Source of the DNA: Pseudomonadota bacterium
GTDB lineage: Bacteria; Desulfobacterota; Binatia; Binatales; Binataceae
Direction of reading: 5' to 3'
Assembly (NCBI GenBank): GCA_021324885.1
Contig: JAJPIF010000027.1
Coordinates: forward strand, 1 to 47,883
Length of the DNA stretch: 47,883 nt
Each line of letters opens with the position of its first letter. Position 1 is the first letter of the stretch. Made by a program: the position numbers and the translations under genes. The notes beneath the pieces were generated by a model, which worked only from the letters and a program-made list of their open reading frames with translations, had not been told where the DNA came from and did no database searches. Below, piece after piece: positions 9,129 through 17,704 of the stretch.

Positions 9129-10048
9129 CCCCGGTCGTGAGCATGATGCTGGCGCGCGCCTTCGAGCCTTCCTTCCTGCAGCGTTTGGACAATCTGGTGC
9201 TTGGTATAAAGCGCGCGCGCACGGTGCGGCTTGGACGGCGCGCGCTGGGCCGCGTTCAGGGTTCGGGAATCGAACTGGAAAGCTTCAAGGATTACTCCGA
9301 AGGCGATGACCTGCGCTTTCTGGACTGGAACTCGATGGCGCGTCTGGACACGCTTTACACCAAGTCGTACCGGGTCGAGCGGGAGACCGAGGTCAGTATT
9401 CTGATCGACTGCAGCGCGTCGATGGGCCTGCCGGTCAAGGACGACAAGTTCGGGCTGGCGCGCGTGCTGGGTGCCGCGTTGGCTTATGTGGCATTGGGCG
9501 AAAATGATCCGGTGCGGCTGGTCAGTTTCGGCGGTCCGCGCGACCAGCTTTTCTATCGCGCGACCGAATTCTACCGGCGGCGCGAGTCCTACGCGTCGTT
9601 TCGTCCGATGCTGACAGAGATCAAATGCAGCGGAGCCACCGATATGGCCGCCGCGATCGAGCATTTTCTAAACCAGCGCAGGCCTCCCGGAGTGGCATTC
9701 GTCCTTTCCGATTTTCTTATTCCATCGACCCATTACAAGGTCGCGTTTTCTCATCTGATTGCGGCGCGTTATGAGATCAAAGTGATCCAGGTGCTGGGCA
9801 GCCGCGAGTCGATGGGAAGTCTCGGCCCCGGAGCATACCGCCTGCGCGACTGTGAAACTGGTGAAATTCGCGAAGTGACAATCACGCCGACGGTAGCCGA
9901 TGCCTGCCGCCGGCGGGTCGAACAACTGCGCAATGACTTGTACCAGCATTGCACGGCCAACGGCATCACGTACGCGGCCGCGGTCGGCGCCGACAATCTC
10001 GATAACTTCCTGGTACGTGAACTGCCCCGGCTGGGACTGGTGAGATAA
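9125..10048 (+). CDS. DUF58 protein with an intact MIDAS
   Basis: 307 residues. The DUF58 signature DYSEGDDLRFLDWN is at 56-69, and a VWA-like domain follows with an intact metal-ion-dependent adhesion site D95-C-S97-A-S99. DUF58 proteins are the usual partners of MoxR ATPases, and the adhesion site predicts Mg2+-dependent protein binding. No membrane segment is obvious. The start is uncertain: a TTG overlaps the MoxR stop (TTGA), while an in-frame GTG (9137) and ATG (9143) follow within 18 nt. Confidence 0.92.
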   Translation: MTPVVSMMLARAFEPSFLQRLDNLVLGIKRARTVRLGRRALGRVQGSGIELESFKDYSEGDDLRFLDWNSMARLDTLYTKSYRVERETEVSILIDCSASMGLPVKDDKFGLARVLGAALAYVALGENDPVRLVSFGGPRDQLFYRATEFYRRRESYASFRPMLTEIKCSGATDMAAAIEHFLNQRRPPGVAFVLSDFLIPSTHYKVAFSHLIAARYEIKVIQVLGSRESMGSLGPGAYRLRDCETGEIREVTITPTVADACRRRVEQLRNDLYQHCTANGITYAAAVGADNLDNFLVRELPRLGLVR

Positions 10049-10051
10049 GCG

Positions 10052-11920
10052 ATGGGTTTGCTCAGTCCAATCTACCTGCTGTTCGCGCTGAGCATCGGCG
10101 TACTCATCCTGATCTATTTGTCGGCCCGTTCGCGGTCCACTGTGGAAGTCAGCAGCCTGCTCCTGTTCGACGAGTCTCAAATTGCCGTGACCAAGGCGCG
10201 ATTCCTCAAGCTGGACCTGCTGTTCTGGCTGGAAACCGCGGCTTTGGCAGCGCTGTGTTTGGCGCTGGCCGGGCTTTATCTGAAAATGGCTCCGGCAGCG
10301 ACTGGCCATCGGCGGCGCGCGCTGGTGTTTGATCTCGCGGCGGCAATGGGCGCCCGCGACGGCGGTCATACGCGGCTGGATGAGGCGCGCGCACAGGCGC
10401 TGCGGATGGTCAACTCGGCAGCGCCGGGCGAGAGTTTCGCCGTCGTGTCCTATGCCGAGCAGGCTCAGGTCGAACGCTACTTCACCAGCGACCGCCCTGC
10501 GGTCCGCGCTGCGATAAAGGCGCTGCGTCCATATGACGTGGCAAGCGCTCCCGCCGCCATCAACGCCGCGCTGATGCGGGTGCGTGACGCGGACGAGATT
10601 GATCTTTTTGCACCGCGGCTGCCACCGGGTGTCGCTTCGCTGGACCGCGCGGATGCGGTGCGGCTGCATTTCCATCAGATCGGAACGGACGAAAACAATG
10701 CCGCCATCACGGCGCTGGATTCCGGGACTCCGCGCGTTTCGCCTGGCCATTGCACCGTCCGCAACATGTCCAGCTCGGCGGTACTGGTGGATTTGGGAAT
10801 CACGCTGAACGGCCGCGCTTTCGATCGCGCGATGATGATTCTGCCGCCCCATGCACAGAACAACGTCAAATTCGGACCGCTGCCAAGCGGCGGGCTGGTT
10901 GAGGCGTTGATCGGAACGCCCGACGGGCTGATGGCCGATAATTCCCGCTACGCGTATGCGTCCGCGGGCCGTTCACTCAAGGGGCTGATTATCTCGCCCG
11001 ATCCTGCGGTCCGCGACGATTTGGCTCGGGTGTTGCGCGCGGTCGATCCCGGAAGCATCGTCGCCGCCGGCCGCGCCGATGACCTCACACCGTCGATCAT
11101 TGCGAAATCGCTGGGCGGCGCCGTGCCGGACATCGCCATCATTCACGACTCCGCGCCGACGCCAATTGCAGCCGCAGCCACACTGTGGATTTATCCGCCT
11201 GCCCGAGGTCCGTTTCCGGTCAGAGCAAATTTACGCGTGAGCCAGATGGACGATCGCACTGACCTCGGCCCACTTACGCGCCCGCTGCTGCTCGGTCCAA
11301 CCCGGGTCCTGAGTCTGCCGGAATGGATGAATCCAATCGCTCACGGCACCGGGCTGCAACAGCCGGGTCTGCTGACGCTGGCGGCCTTCGGCGTAAACGG
11401 GCAGGGACCGCAGGCGGTGATCGCATTTGACATCCGCAACCATCTTCTGATGGATCCCGATATGCTCGACGCTCTGGTGCTGACCGTGGATTTGGTCAAA
11501 CAGCTTAACCGTCCGAGCGATTTGCAGATCGTCCCGACCGGCTCTTACGTGACGTTGCCGGCCAGTGGACCGGCCAGAATTCGCGAACCCGACGGTTCAA
11601 CCATTGTGGTCCCGCCGGGAGATGGCGGGGTGCTCAGGTTTCGTCCGCTGTATGCCGGGCGTTACGACATAATGGTAGGCGGGCACCGCAAGCTGGTGTA
11701 CGCCAATTACTTTGATGCCGCTGAGTCCGAGTTGTCGGTAAAGCCGGCGCCGCAAAATGGACCGCCGATCTCCTCTGCGCTCGATCTGGACTCGGGCGTC
11801 AGAGCCGCCCGCGTTCAGCCATTGACCCTGGCGCTGGCGGCGTTGGCGATGATGGCGTTTTTGTTGGAATCGGCATTGCTGGTAAGGCGCGCGCTGCGAG
11901 GAGGAGTATCACTTGTTTGA
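10052..11920 (+). CDS. BatA-like membrane protein with a degenerate VWA domain
   Basis: 622 residues. An N-terminal BatA-type segment (LLSPIYLLFALSIGVLILIYL) begins with a membrane helix, a second helix follows at about 58-77, and a third near the C-terminus (LALAALAMMAFLLESALLV). The VWA-like domain starts at about residue 89, but the metal site DxSxS reads D94-L-A-A-A98: both serines are replaced by alanine, so metal-dependent binding is probably lost. The remainder, about residues 200-580, is beta-rich and likely periplasmic. Three bases separate it from the DUF58 stop and it overlaps the next gene by 8 nt. Inferred: a structural, non-metal-binding subunit of the MoxR/VWA complex. Confidence 0.8.
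   Translation: MGLLSPIYLLFALSIGVLILIYLSARSRSTVEVSSLLLFDESQIAVTKARFLKLDLLFWLETAALAALCLALAGLYLKMAPAATGHRRRALVFDLAAAMGARDGGHTRLDEARAQALRMVNSAAPGESFAVVSYAEQAQVERYFTSDRPAVRAAIKALRPYDVASAPAAINAALMRVRDADEIDLFAPRLPPGVASLDRADAVRLHFHQIGTDENNAAITALDSGTPRVSPGHCTVRNMSSSAVLVDLGITLNGRAFDRAMMILPPHAQNNVKFGPLPSGGLVEALIGTPDGLMADNSRYAYASAGRSLKGLIISPDPAVRDDLARVLRAVDPGSIVAAGRADDLTPSIIAKSLGGAVPDIAIIHDSAPTPIAAAATLWIYPPARGPFPVRANLRVSQMDDRTDLGPLTRPLLLGPTRVLSLPEWMNPIAHGTGLQQPGLLTLAAFGVNGQGPQAVIAFDIRNHLLMDPDMLDALVLTVDLVKQLNRPSDLQIVPTGSYVTLPASGPARIREPDGSTIVVPPGDGGVLRFRPLYAGRYDIMVGGHRKLVYANYFDAAESELSVKPAPQNGPPISSALDLDSGVRAARVQPLTLALAALAMMAFLLESALLVRRALRGGVSLV
11898..11906 (+). promoter_or_regulatory. Shine-Dalgarno site that fixes a TTG start
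   Basis: GAGGAGGAG ends 6 nt before the TTG at 11913. No ATG or GTG alternative lies near it, so the next gene most likely starts with TTG inside the end of the BatA-like gene. Confidence 0.65.
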
Positions 11921-14492
11921 GCGGCCTATCCTGCTCTGGCTGTTGGTTCTGGCGCCGCTGGCGGCGGCACCCGGATGGATCGGATGGCGCCGTACCCGGC
12001 GTGCGGCCAGCGCGCTGGCGGCGTTGCTGCGGATGGCGTGTTACGTGGTGCTGGTGGTGATTATCGCCGGCCCCCTGGTTCCCACGAAAGATCGCGCACG
12101 TGGGCTGGCGGTGGTCGCCCTGCTCGACCATTCGCGATCGATAGCTCCGGATCAGCGAGCCTGGATGAACGCGCAGGTTGCCAGCCTGCGCAATATGATG
12201 AGCGATCACGATCGCCTGGCGGTGGTCGAATTCGGACGCAACGTTGAGCTTTCCGCCCCCTTGGGCAATCCTCGTGTTGCCCAGGACACCCCGGTCAAAA
12301 TTGACGGCGGCGCCACCGATATCGCCGGCGCATTGACCGCCGCTAGCGTGATCTTTCCGCCTGAATCTGAAAAAAAGATATTGCTGCTGAGCGACGGCAA
12401 TGAAACCCAGGGAGACGCGCTCGGAGTGCTGCCGGCGCTGGTCGAACAAGGTATCGAGGTGTTCGCCGCGGCGCCACCGCCGACCAGCCGCAAGCGGATC
12501 GCCATCAATTCGTTCGAGGCGCCCAATCCGGTCCGGGCCCACCTGAATTTCGCGCTGCAAATCGCTGTCGAAAGCGACGCCGAGACGCCTGTCCAGGCCC
12601 ATCTTGAACTGCTGCGCGACAAAGCACCGGTAACCGGCGTGGCGGTCAAGCTGCTTCCCGGCCTTAATCGTTTCGAGCTTCCCTACCATATCGACAAGCC
12701 GGGGGCTTATGTGCTCACCGCGCAACTCAGCGCCAAAACTGGTTTGGAAGTGGTCAATCCGCGCGCCGACACCACCGCGTCGGTGATAGCGCCGCCGCGC
12801 ATCCTGGTCGTATCCGGCGACCGTCCGATGAGCCTGGTGAGCGCGCTCAAGCTGCGCGACTACCAGGTGGATATCACCGCGCCGGAGCGGCTGTCCAACC
12901 GCGCCGAGGATTACCTTGACTACCAAGCCGTGATACTAAGCGACGTGTCCGCGGCGACGTTGAGCACGGAGGTGCAAAAGGCGCTCAATCGCTACGTGCG
13001 CGATTTCGGCGGCGGACTGATTGCAACCGGCGGCATACTGCGCGATCAGGGCTTCAGCAGGACGCCGCTGGAGAACGTGCTGCCGACCAAATTCGCGCCG
13101 CAGCCGCCGCCACCCAGCCGCGAACCGCTGGGTATCTACCTGTGCATCGACCGCTCCAACTCGATGAGCTACAACTCGCGCTATCCGGCCGTGCGCGACG
13201 GCGAACGGATCCGCTACGCCAAGCAGGCAGCGATCGCGCTTTTGAACCAGCTTGATGACAGCGACTACGTCGGCGTGATCGCGTTCGATTCGCAGCCTTA
13301 CATCATTTCCCGCCTCCATCCCCTGGGCGTCGATCGCACTCAACTCGAGCAGAAAATCATGCGTCTGGAACCTGGCGGCGGCACCGACTTCAAGGAGACC
13401 CTGGAAATCGCGGCGGCCGATTTGATTGTCAGCGGCCTGTCCGTGCGCCAGATCATTCTGCTGACCGACGGCGATACCAACCGCCAGTATCATGAGCACG
13501 ATCAACTGATCGCCGACCTGGCCCGCGAGCGCATCCCGGTCTCGACTGTGCGCATCGGACCCGATCAGGCCAACCTGCGGCTGCTCGAGGATTTCGCTGA
13601 AGCGACCGGCGGAGTGTTCTACCGGGTCCAGGACATCGAAAAGCTGCCTCAACTGTTCATCCGCCTGAGCCATCAGGCGATGCAGACGCCGCAGCGGCAA
13701 TCCAGGATCGTGGAAGACCCCGACAATTCGATTCTGCGCGGCATCAAGCCCGACCAGATTCCGTCCCTGGAATTTTTCAATGTTACCGAGGCCAAGAATG
13801 GCGCAAGCGTGCCGTTGTCGATTCAACACGGCGACCACGAGGTCCCGCTGCTGGCGGCGTGGCAATACGGCTTGGGCCGCAGCGCTGTTTTTGCCGCCGA
13901 CCCGGATTCCCTCGCCGCTATCGGCTGGATCCATTGGGACCGTTACGCGGAATTCTGGTCGCAACTGGTGAGCTGGACGATGCGTCAGGGTGAGCCCGGT
14001 CCATTCAATCTGGAGGTCGCAAGCACGCGTTCCGGCGATTTGACAATCCAGGCGGAAAGTGCGGATGCGGTGAGGCCGGGCAATCTGATCGCGCGCATCA
14101 ACGGTCCGCGCGGCGCCACCTTCGACGTGCCCTTGACTCAGGTCGGGGACGCGCTGTATCGGGCTCAGGCGCCCGCGCTGCCCGGGGGCAAGTACATCGC
14201 CCAGCTAATCCGCAAGAGCGGCAAAGTCGAACAGGTACTCGACTCCCAGCCGTTTGCCGTTGCCTCGACGCCCGCGGCTGACGCGGATGAACTCAGTCTC
14301 AGCCCGCCCGACAACGAACTGCTGCGCCGGATTGCGTTGGGAAGCGACGGCGCCTTCGACGCGCCATTGCGCCGGATGCTGCGTATTACCGGCCGCACTA
14401 TCACCGTGCATAAATCCGCCGATCCATATCTGATTCCGCTGGCGATGCTGTTGTTGCTGGGCGAGGTTTTCGTGCGTCGTTGCCTGGCCTGA
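11913..14492 (+). CDS. Double VWA-domain membrane protein with a glutamine-amidotransferase-like middle
   Basis: 859 residues, TTG start. Two N-terminal membrane helices (about 5-20 and 38-54) precede a first VWA domain with an intact metal site D72-H-S74-R-S76. A middle part from about 290 contains a class I glutamine-amidotransferase-like fold (RILVVSGD, YQAVILSDV, RYVRDFGGGLIATGG) with no catalytic Cys evident. A second VWA domain has an intact site D413-R-S415-N-S417 and the TDGD strand typical of these domains. A C-terminal helix (LIPLAMLLLLGEVFV) closes the protein. The bulk should face the periplasm. Together with the MoxR, DUF58 and BatA-like proteins it forms an envelope complex of unknown client. 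Two working metal sites here contrast with the dead site in the preceding protein. Confidence 0.88.
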   Translation: MFERPILLWLLVLAPLAAAPGWIGWRRTRRAASALAALLRMACYVVLVVIIAGPLVPTKDRARGLAVVALLDHSRSIAPDQRAWMNAQVASLRNMMSDHDRLAVVEFGRNVELSAPLGNPRVAQDTPVKIDGGATDIAGALTAASVIFPPESEKKILLLSDGNETQGDALGVLPALVEQGIEVFAAAPPPTSRKRIAINSFEAPNPVRAHLNFALQIAVESDAETPVQAHLELLRDKAPVTGVAVKLLPGLNRFELPYHIDKPGAYVLTAQLSAKTGLEVVNPRADTTASVIAPPRILVVSGDRPMSLVSALKLRDYQVDITAPERLSNRAEDYLDYQAVILSDVSAATLSTEVQKALNRYVRDFGGGLIATGGILRDQGFSRTPLENVLPTKFAPQPPPPSREPLGIYLCIDRSNSMSYNSRYPAVRDGERIRYAKQAAIALLNQLDDSDYVGVIAFDSQPYIISRLHPLGVDRTQLEQKIMRLEPGGGTDFKETLEIAAADLIVSGLSVRQIILLTDGDTNRQYHEHDQLIADLARERIPVSTVRIGPDQANLRLLEDFAEATGGVFYRVQDIEKLPQLFIRLSHQAMQTPQRQSRIVEDPDNSILRGIKPDQIPSLEFFNVTEAKNGASVPLSIQHGDHEVPLLAAWQYGLGRSAVFAADPDSLAAIGWIHWDRYAEFWSQLVSWTMRQGEPGPFNLEVASTRSGDLTIQAESADAVRPGNLIARINGPRGATFDVPLTQVGDALYRAQAPALPGGKYIAQLIRKSGKVEQVLDSQPFAVASTPAADADELSLSPPDNELLRRIALGSDGAFDAPLRRMLRITGRTITVHKSADPYLIPLAMLLLLGEVFVRRCLA

Positions 14493-14547
14493 ACGGCGTC
14501 GTAAAGCGGGAAAATCGGCAACGTGCAAGCCATTACTCAGTCAGCAT

Positions 14548-15012
14548 ATGAACCGGGTCAATGGAAAAACTCTACTAATCCGAGCGCTGCGCAGGCGCTG
14601 CCCGGTTTGCGGTCGGGGAGCGATGTTCAGCTCCCATTTCAGGATAAACAGGATTTGCCCGGTCTGTAACGTGACCTTCTGGCGCGATCCAGGCGAAGTA
14701 CTTGGAGCAATGTACTTCGACTGGGCCGTGGCGATGGCTACGTTTCTATTGTGGTGGGGGCTGTTGTCGTGGCGCACGCATCTCTCCGATTCGTCTCAGT
14801 TCATCATTCTCAGCGCGGTCACCGCGACGGCGGTTGTGATTTGCTATCCGTGGAGCCGTAGTTTATGGACCGTGTTGGTTTATCTCTGCGGCGGCATCCA
14901 ATGCCCGCCGCTGCGGGTCTTGCCCGGAGGTAATCACGAACCAATTCGGACAAGTCCGCGCCGAGTCGTAAAGGAAAACGCGCGGCGCGCGCGCCGCCAT
15001 CACAGACGCTAG
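14548..15012 (+). CDS. DUF983 zinc-ribbon membrane protein
   Basis: 154 residues. Two CPVC pairs (residues ~18-21 and ~37-40) form a probable zinc ribbon, followed by two membrane helices at about 55-75 and 85-115. This arrangement is that of DUF983 proteins, small inner-membrane proteins without a firm function, some encoded near cytochrome oxidase genes. The C-terminal ~25 residues are basic and overlap the convergent aminotransferase gene by 4 nt. It lies 55 nt after the VWA operon and may be read through from it. No clear ribosome site precedes the ATG. Confidence 0.8.
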   Translation: MNRVNGKTLLIRALRRRCPVCGRGAMFSSHFRINRICPVCNVTFWRDPGEVLGAMYFDWAVAMATFLLWWGLLSWRTHLSDSSQFIILSAVTATAVVICYPWSRSLWTVLVYLCGGIQCPPLRVLPGGNHEPIRTSPRRVVKENARRARRHHRR

Positions 15013-16178
15013 GATCGCAAAGCTCGCAGCCGACCCAGGCGCTCCGCCGCGCGGAGCAGCGTTTCGTCGCTTTTCGAAAACGTAAAGCGCAGCAGTCTTC
15101 GGCCAAGCTCCGCCCGATGATAAAAGCTGGAGCCGGGGACCGCGGCCACGCCAACTGTATCCAGCAGGAAATCGGCCGCCGACCGGTCGTCGGCAATTCC
15201 CAGATTCTCAGTCTCCGCCATGATGTAGTAAGCGCCTGCCGGCTTGCGGCAACGAAAACCCGCCTCCGTCAGCGCGTTGAACAGTATTTCGCGCTTGCCC
15301 TCATACATCGTCCGCAGACCGTTGTAAAACGACGCCGGGAGCCGCAAGGCAAACGCTCCCGCCTCCTGCAGCGGATGGGGTGCGCCGACGGTCAGGAAAT
15401 CGTGCACCTTGCGGATCGCCGACGTCAGGCGTTCGCATGCGATCACGTATGCCAGCCGCCATCCCGTAATCGAATAGGTTTTGGAAAGACCGCTGATCGT
15501 GATCGTCCTGTCCCGCATTCCCTCAAGGCTGCCGATAGAAAGGTGCTGATAACCGTCGTAGATTATGTGCTCGTAGATCTCATCGGTAATCGCGAGCGCA
15601 TCGAAGCGCCGGCACAGCTCGGCGATCAACTCCAGTTCGGCGCGTGAAAAGACTTTGCCGGCCGGATTATGCGGCGTGTTGACAATTATCGCCTTGGTAC
15701 GATCCGAGAACGCCGCCGTGACTTCGCCGGGATCAATCGAGAAATCAGGCCCGTGCAGCGTCACATATCGCGGCGTGGCTCCGGCGATGATCGCGTCGGG
15801 CCCGTAGTTCTCGTAAAAGGGCTCGAAGATCACCACCTCGTCCCCGGGATTGATCACGGCCAGCAGGCTGGCGATCATTCCTTCGGTCGCGCCGCAGGTT
15901 ACGGTGACGTTGGTATCGGGATCGCACTCCAGACGGTTGTAGGAGCGCACTTTGTCGGCAATCGCGCGGCGGAAGTTGGGCGACCCGTGCGTAATCGCGT
16001 ACTGATTGTAGTCCTCATCGATCGCGCGCCTGGCCGCCTCTTTAATCTCATCCGGAGCGGGAAAATCGGGAAAACCCTGCGCCAAATTTACCGCGCCGCA
16101 AGCCAGCGCGCGACGCGTCATCTCGCGGATGACCGACTCGGTAAACAACCGCGTCTTATGCGAAACATCAGTCGCCAT
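15009..16178 (-). CDS. PLP-dependent class I/II aminotransferase
   Basis: 389 residues of fold-type I aminotransferase. Landmarks: NLAQGFPDFPAP at 31-42, CGATEG at 95-100, NTPHNPAGK at 167-175, D199 and Y202 binding the cofactor, and the Schiff-base lysine K233 in SGLSKTYSITGWR. The overall pattern is closest to the kynurenine/glutamine/methionine aminotransferase group, so an aromatic amino acid or methionine donor is plausible but not proved. All catalytic residues are present. An AGGCAAG ribosome site precedes the ATG. Single gene, convergent with DUF983. Confidence 0.92.
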   Translation of the reverse strand: MATDVSHKTRLFTESVIREMTRRALACGAVNLAQGFPDFPAPDEIKEAARRAIDEDYNQYAITHGSPNFRRAIADKVRSYNRLECDPDTNVTVTCGATEGMIASLLAVINPGDEVVIFEPFYENYGPDAIIAGATPRYVTLHGPDFSIDPGEVTAAFSDRTKAIIVNTPHNPAGKVFSRAELELIAELCRRFDALAITDEIYEHIIYDGYQHLSIGSLEGMRDRTITISGLSKTYSITGWRLAYVIACERLTSAIRKVHDFLTVGAPHPLQEAGAFALRLPASFYNGLRTMYEGKREILFNALTEAGFRCRKPAGAYYIMAETENLGIADDRSAADFLLDTVGVAAVPGSSFYHRAELGRRLLRFTFSKSDETLLRAAERLGRLRALRS

Positions 16179-16239
16179 ACTTGCCTGACTAATCGTAGGG
16201 CGGGCCGCTCTGGCCCGGCCGTCGAGTGGAACACAACTT

Positions 16240-17133
16240 TCAATTGATCTTCGCGATCACCTCGTTGGCGACGCCTTCCATCGCGCGCGTGATCTCATCC
16301 TTGTTCCATTCCAGACCGAAGAGCGTTGACGGAAAGGTGATGCGGGTGACGCCGATATCGCGCAGGCGGCGCGCCGACTCCGGCAAATCGCGCCATCCGC
16401 CGAACCACGTGCTCTTGTCGGATGAACAGTTGAATTCCAGTTCCGCGGGGTTGCGGCCGATGCGCCGGCATTCCTCCAAAGTTGCCTCCCAGGCTTTCAG
16501 CGCGATATCGGCGCTGCTTGCGGGCATCAAACCGTCGCCCAGACGGGCTGCGCGCCTGGTATTGGCCGGCGAATGGCCGCCGATAAAAATCGGAATGTTG
16601 CGGTTTACCGGCTTGGGAAAGCTTTTGAGCGGACCGAAGTTGAAATGCCTGCCGTGAAAACTCGAAGGATTGTCGCGCCAGATCACGCGCAGAGCCTGAA
16701 TTATCTCATCGGTGCGGCTGCCCCGCGTTTTCCAGTCGATGCCCAACGCGTCGAACTCCTCCCTGAGCCATCCCGATCCCACTCCGAAAATCACCCGCCC
16801 GCCCGACAGTACATCGAGGGTGGCCAATTGTTTTCCGATATACAGCGGATGGTGCAGCGGCAGGATGACTATCACGGTGCCGACTTTGAGACGGTTCGTC
16901 AGCGCAGCGACATAGTTAAGCACCGACAAGGGCTCGGGGCAGTCCAGATCCATGTCGCCCGGATATTTGCCGTCGGGACTGTAGGGATACCTGGATTGAA
17001 ATGAAGTTGGAAACGCCACATGCTCGGGCATCCAGATGGAATCGTAGCCCAGTTCCTCGGCTTTGGTGGCGAAGAATTTGACCGATTCAGCATTAAAAGC
17101 CGCGGTGGAAAAAATCGAAAATCCTATTTTCAT
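16240..17133 (-). CDS. LLM-class F420-dependent oxidoreductase, copy 1
   Basis: 297 residues of luciferase-like TIM barrel: MKIGFSIFST at the start, WMPEHVAFP at about 34-42, VGTVIVILPLHHPLYIGKQ, LDVLSGGRVIFGVGSGW at about 105-121, and IGGHSPANTRRAARLGDG. This is the TIGR03619-like group of probable coenzyme F420-dependent enzymes; the substrate is unknown. GGAG sits 8 nt before the ATG. A very similar second copy lies at 19046-19936 on the same strand, with a pseudogene and a secreted protein between them. Confidence 0.9.
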   Translation of the reverse strand: MKIGFSIFSTAAFNAESVKFFATKAEELGYDSIWMPEHVAFPTSFQSRYPYSPDGKYPGDMDLDCPEPLSVLNYVAALTNRLKVGTVIVILPLHHPLYIGKQLATLDVLSGGRVIFGVGSGWLREEFDALGIDWKTRGSRTDEIIQALRVIWRDNPSSFHGRHFNFGPLKSFPKPVNRNIPIFIGGHSPANTRRAARLGDGLMPASSADIALKAWEATLEECRRIGRNPAELEFNCSSDKSTWFGGWRDLPESARRLRDIGVTRITFPSTLFGLEWNKDEITRAMEGVANEVIAKIN

Positions 17134-17235
17134 ATAGTCACTCCGGAATTGCTCGGTCGAAAATTACAGGCGCACCTCAATATGAATATGCGCGAATGAA
17201 TCCGAGCGAGGCTATCGTCGCGCGAATCGAGTTCG

Positions 17236-17611
17236 ATGGTCAAGCTGTTCTTGTGCCTGCGCCACACGGCGAATCTCACCCTCGACTAGGCGCAGCTTTA
17301 CTGGCGCACGAGCCACGGCCCGACGATCCGGGGCGTCGCGCGGGCGATGCGGATGCGGCGCTACCTGCAGGTGCATCGCTTCGAGGACGACCTCGAAGCA
17401 ATGAGCTTCGCGCCTCGGGCGGCACAAAGGTCGAACCGTACAGGGGCATGCGGAGGCATGGTTCGGATCGCGGCGAGACGACGCTGACCGCCAATACGCC
17501 CGAGAGCAGAAGGGCGGGCCAAATCGCGGTCGAGCGCGAGGCCAAGTTCATCGATTTCGCGCGCTCGGCGATGTGGACGGCAAGGAGCGCGTGTTTATCG
17601 ACCGGCGGTGA
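17236..17611 (+). pseudogene. Degraded EthD-domain protein gene
   Basis: Fragments of an EthD-like protein run in order through three frames. From ATG 17236 the frame reads MVKLFLCLRHTANLTLD, hits TAG at 17287, then continues QLYWRTSHGP and MRRYLQVHRFEDDLEAM. Later pieces appear as VEPY (one frame), EAWFGSRRDD (another), ETTLTANTPESR and EAKFIDFARSAMWTA (first of these frames again), and KERVFIDRR ending at TGA 17609-17611. The order and wording match the family, where such proteins are about 115-130 residues. One in-frame stop and at least three frame changes mean it is dead. Known of the family: small dimeric ferredoxin-fold proteins near catabolic oxidoreductases. Overlapping long ORFs here are accidents of these frames. 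Confidence 0.65.
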
Positions 17612-17704
17612 TGGGCGAGCGCGCCGAGCGAAAATGACGGCGTCTTCCTGCACTCATGAAGGCGCTATGAAGTCTCGGTTGCCAGCGCCCAGCCAGGTAA
17701 AAGC

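Noticed and set aside
9668-10852. 394-codon frame antisense to the DUF58/BatA-like genes
   Set aside because: Low-complexity shadow in a high-G+C coding region.
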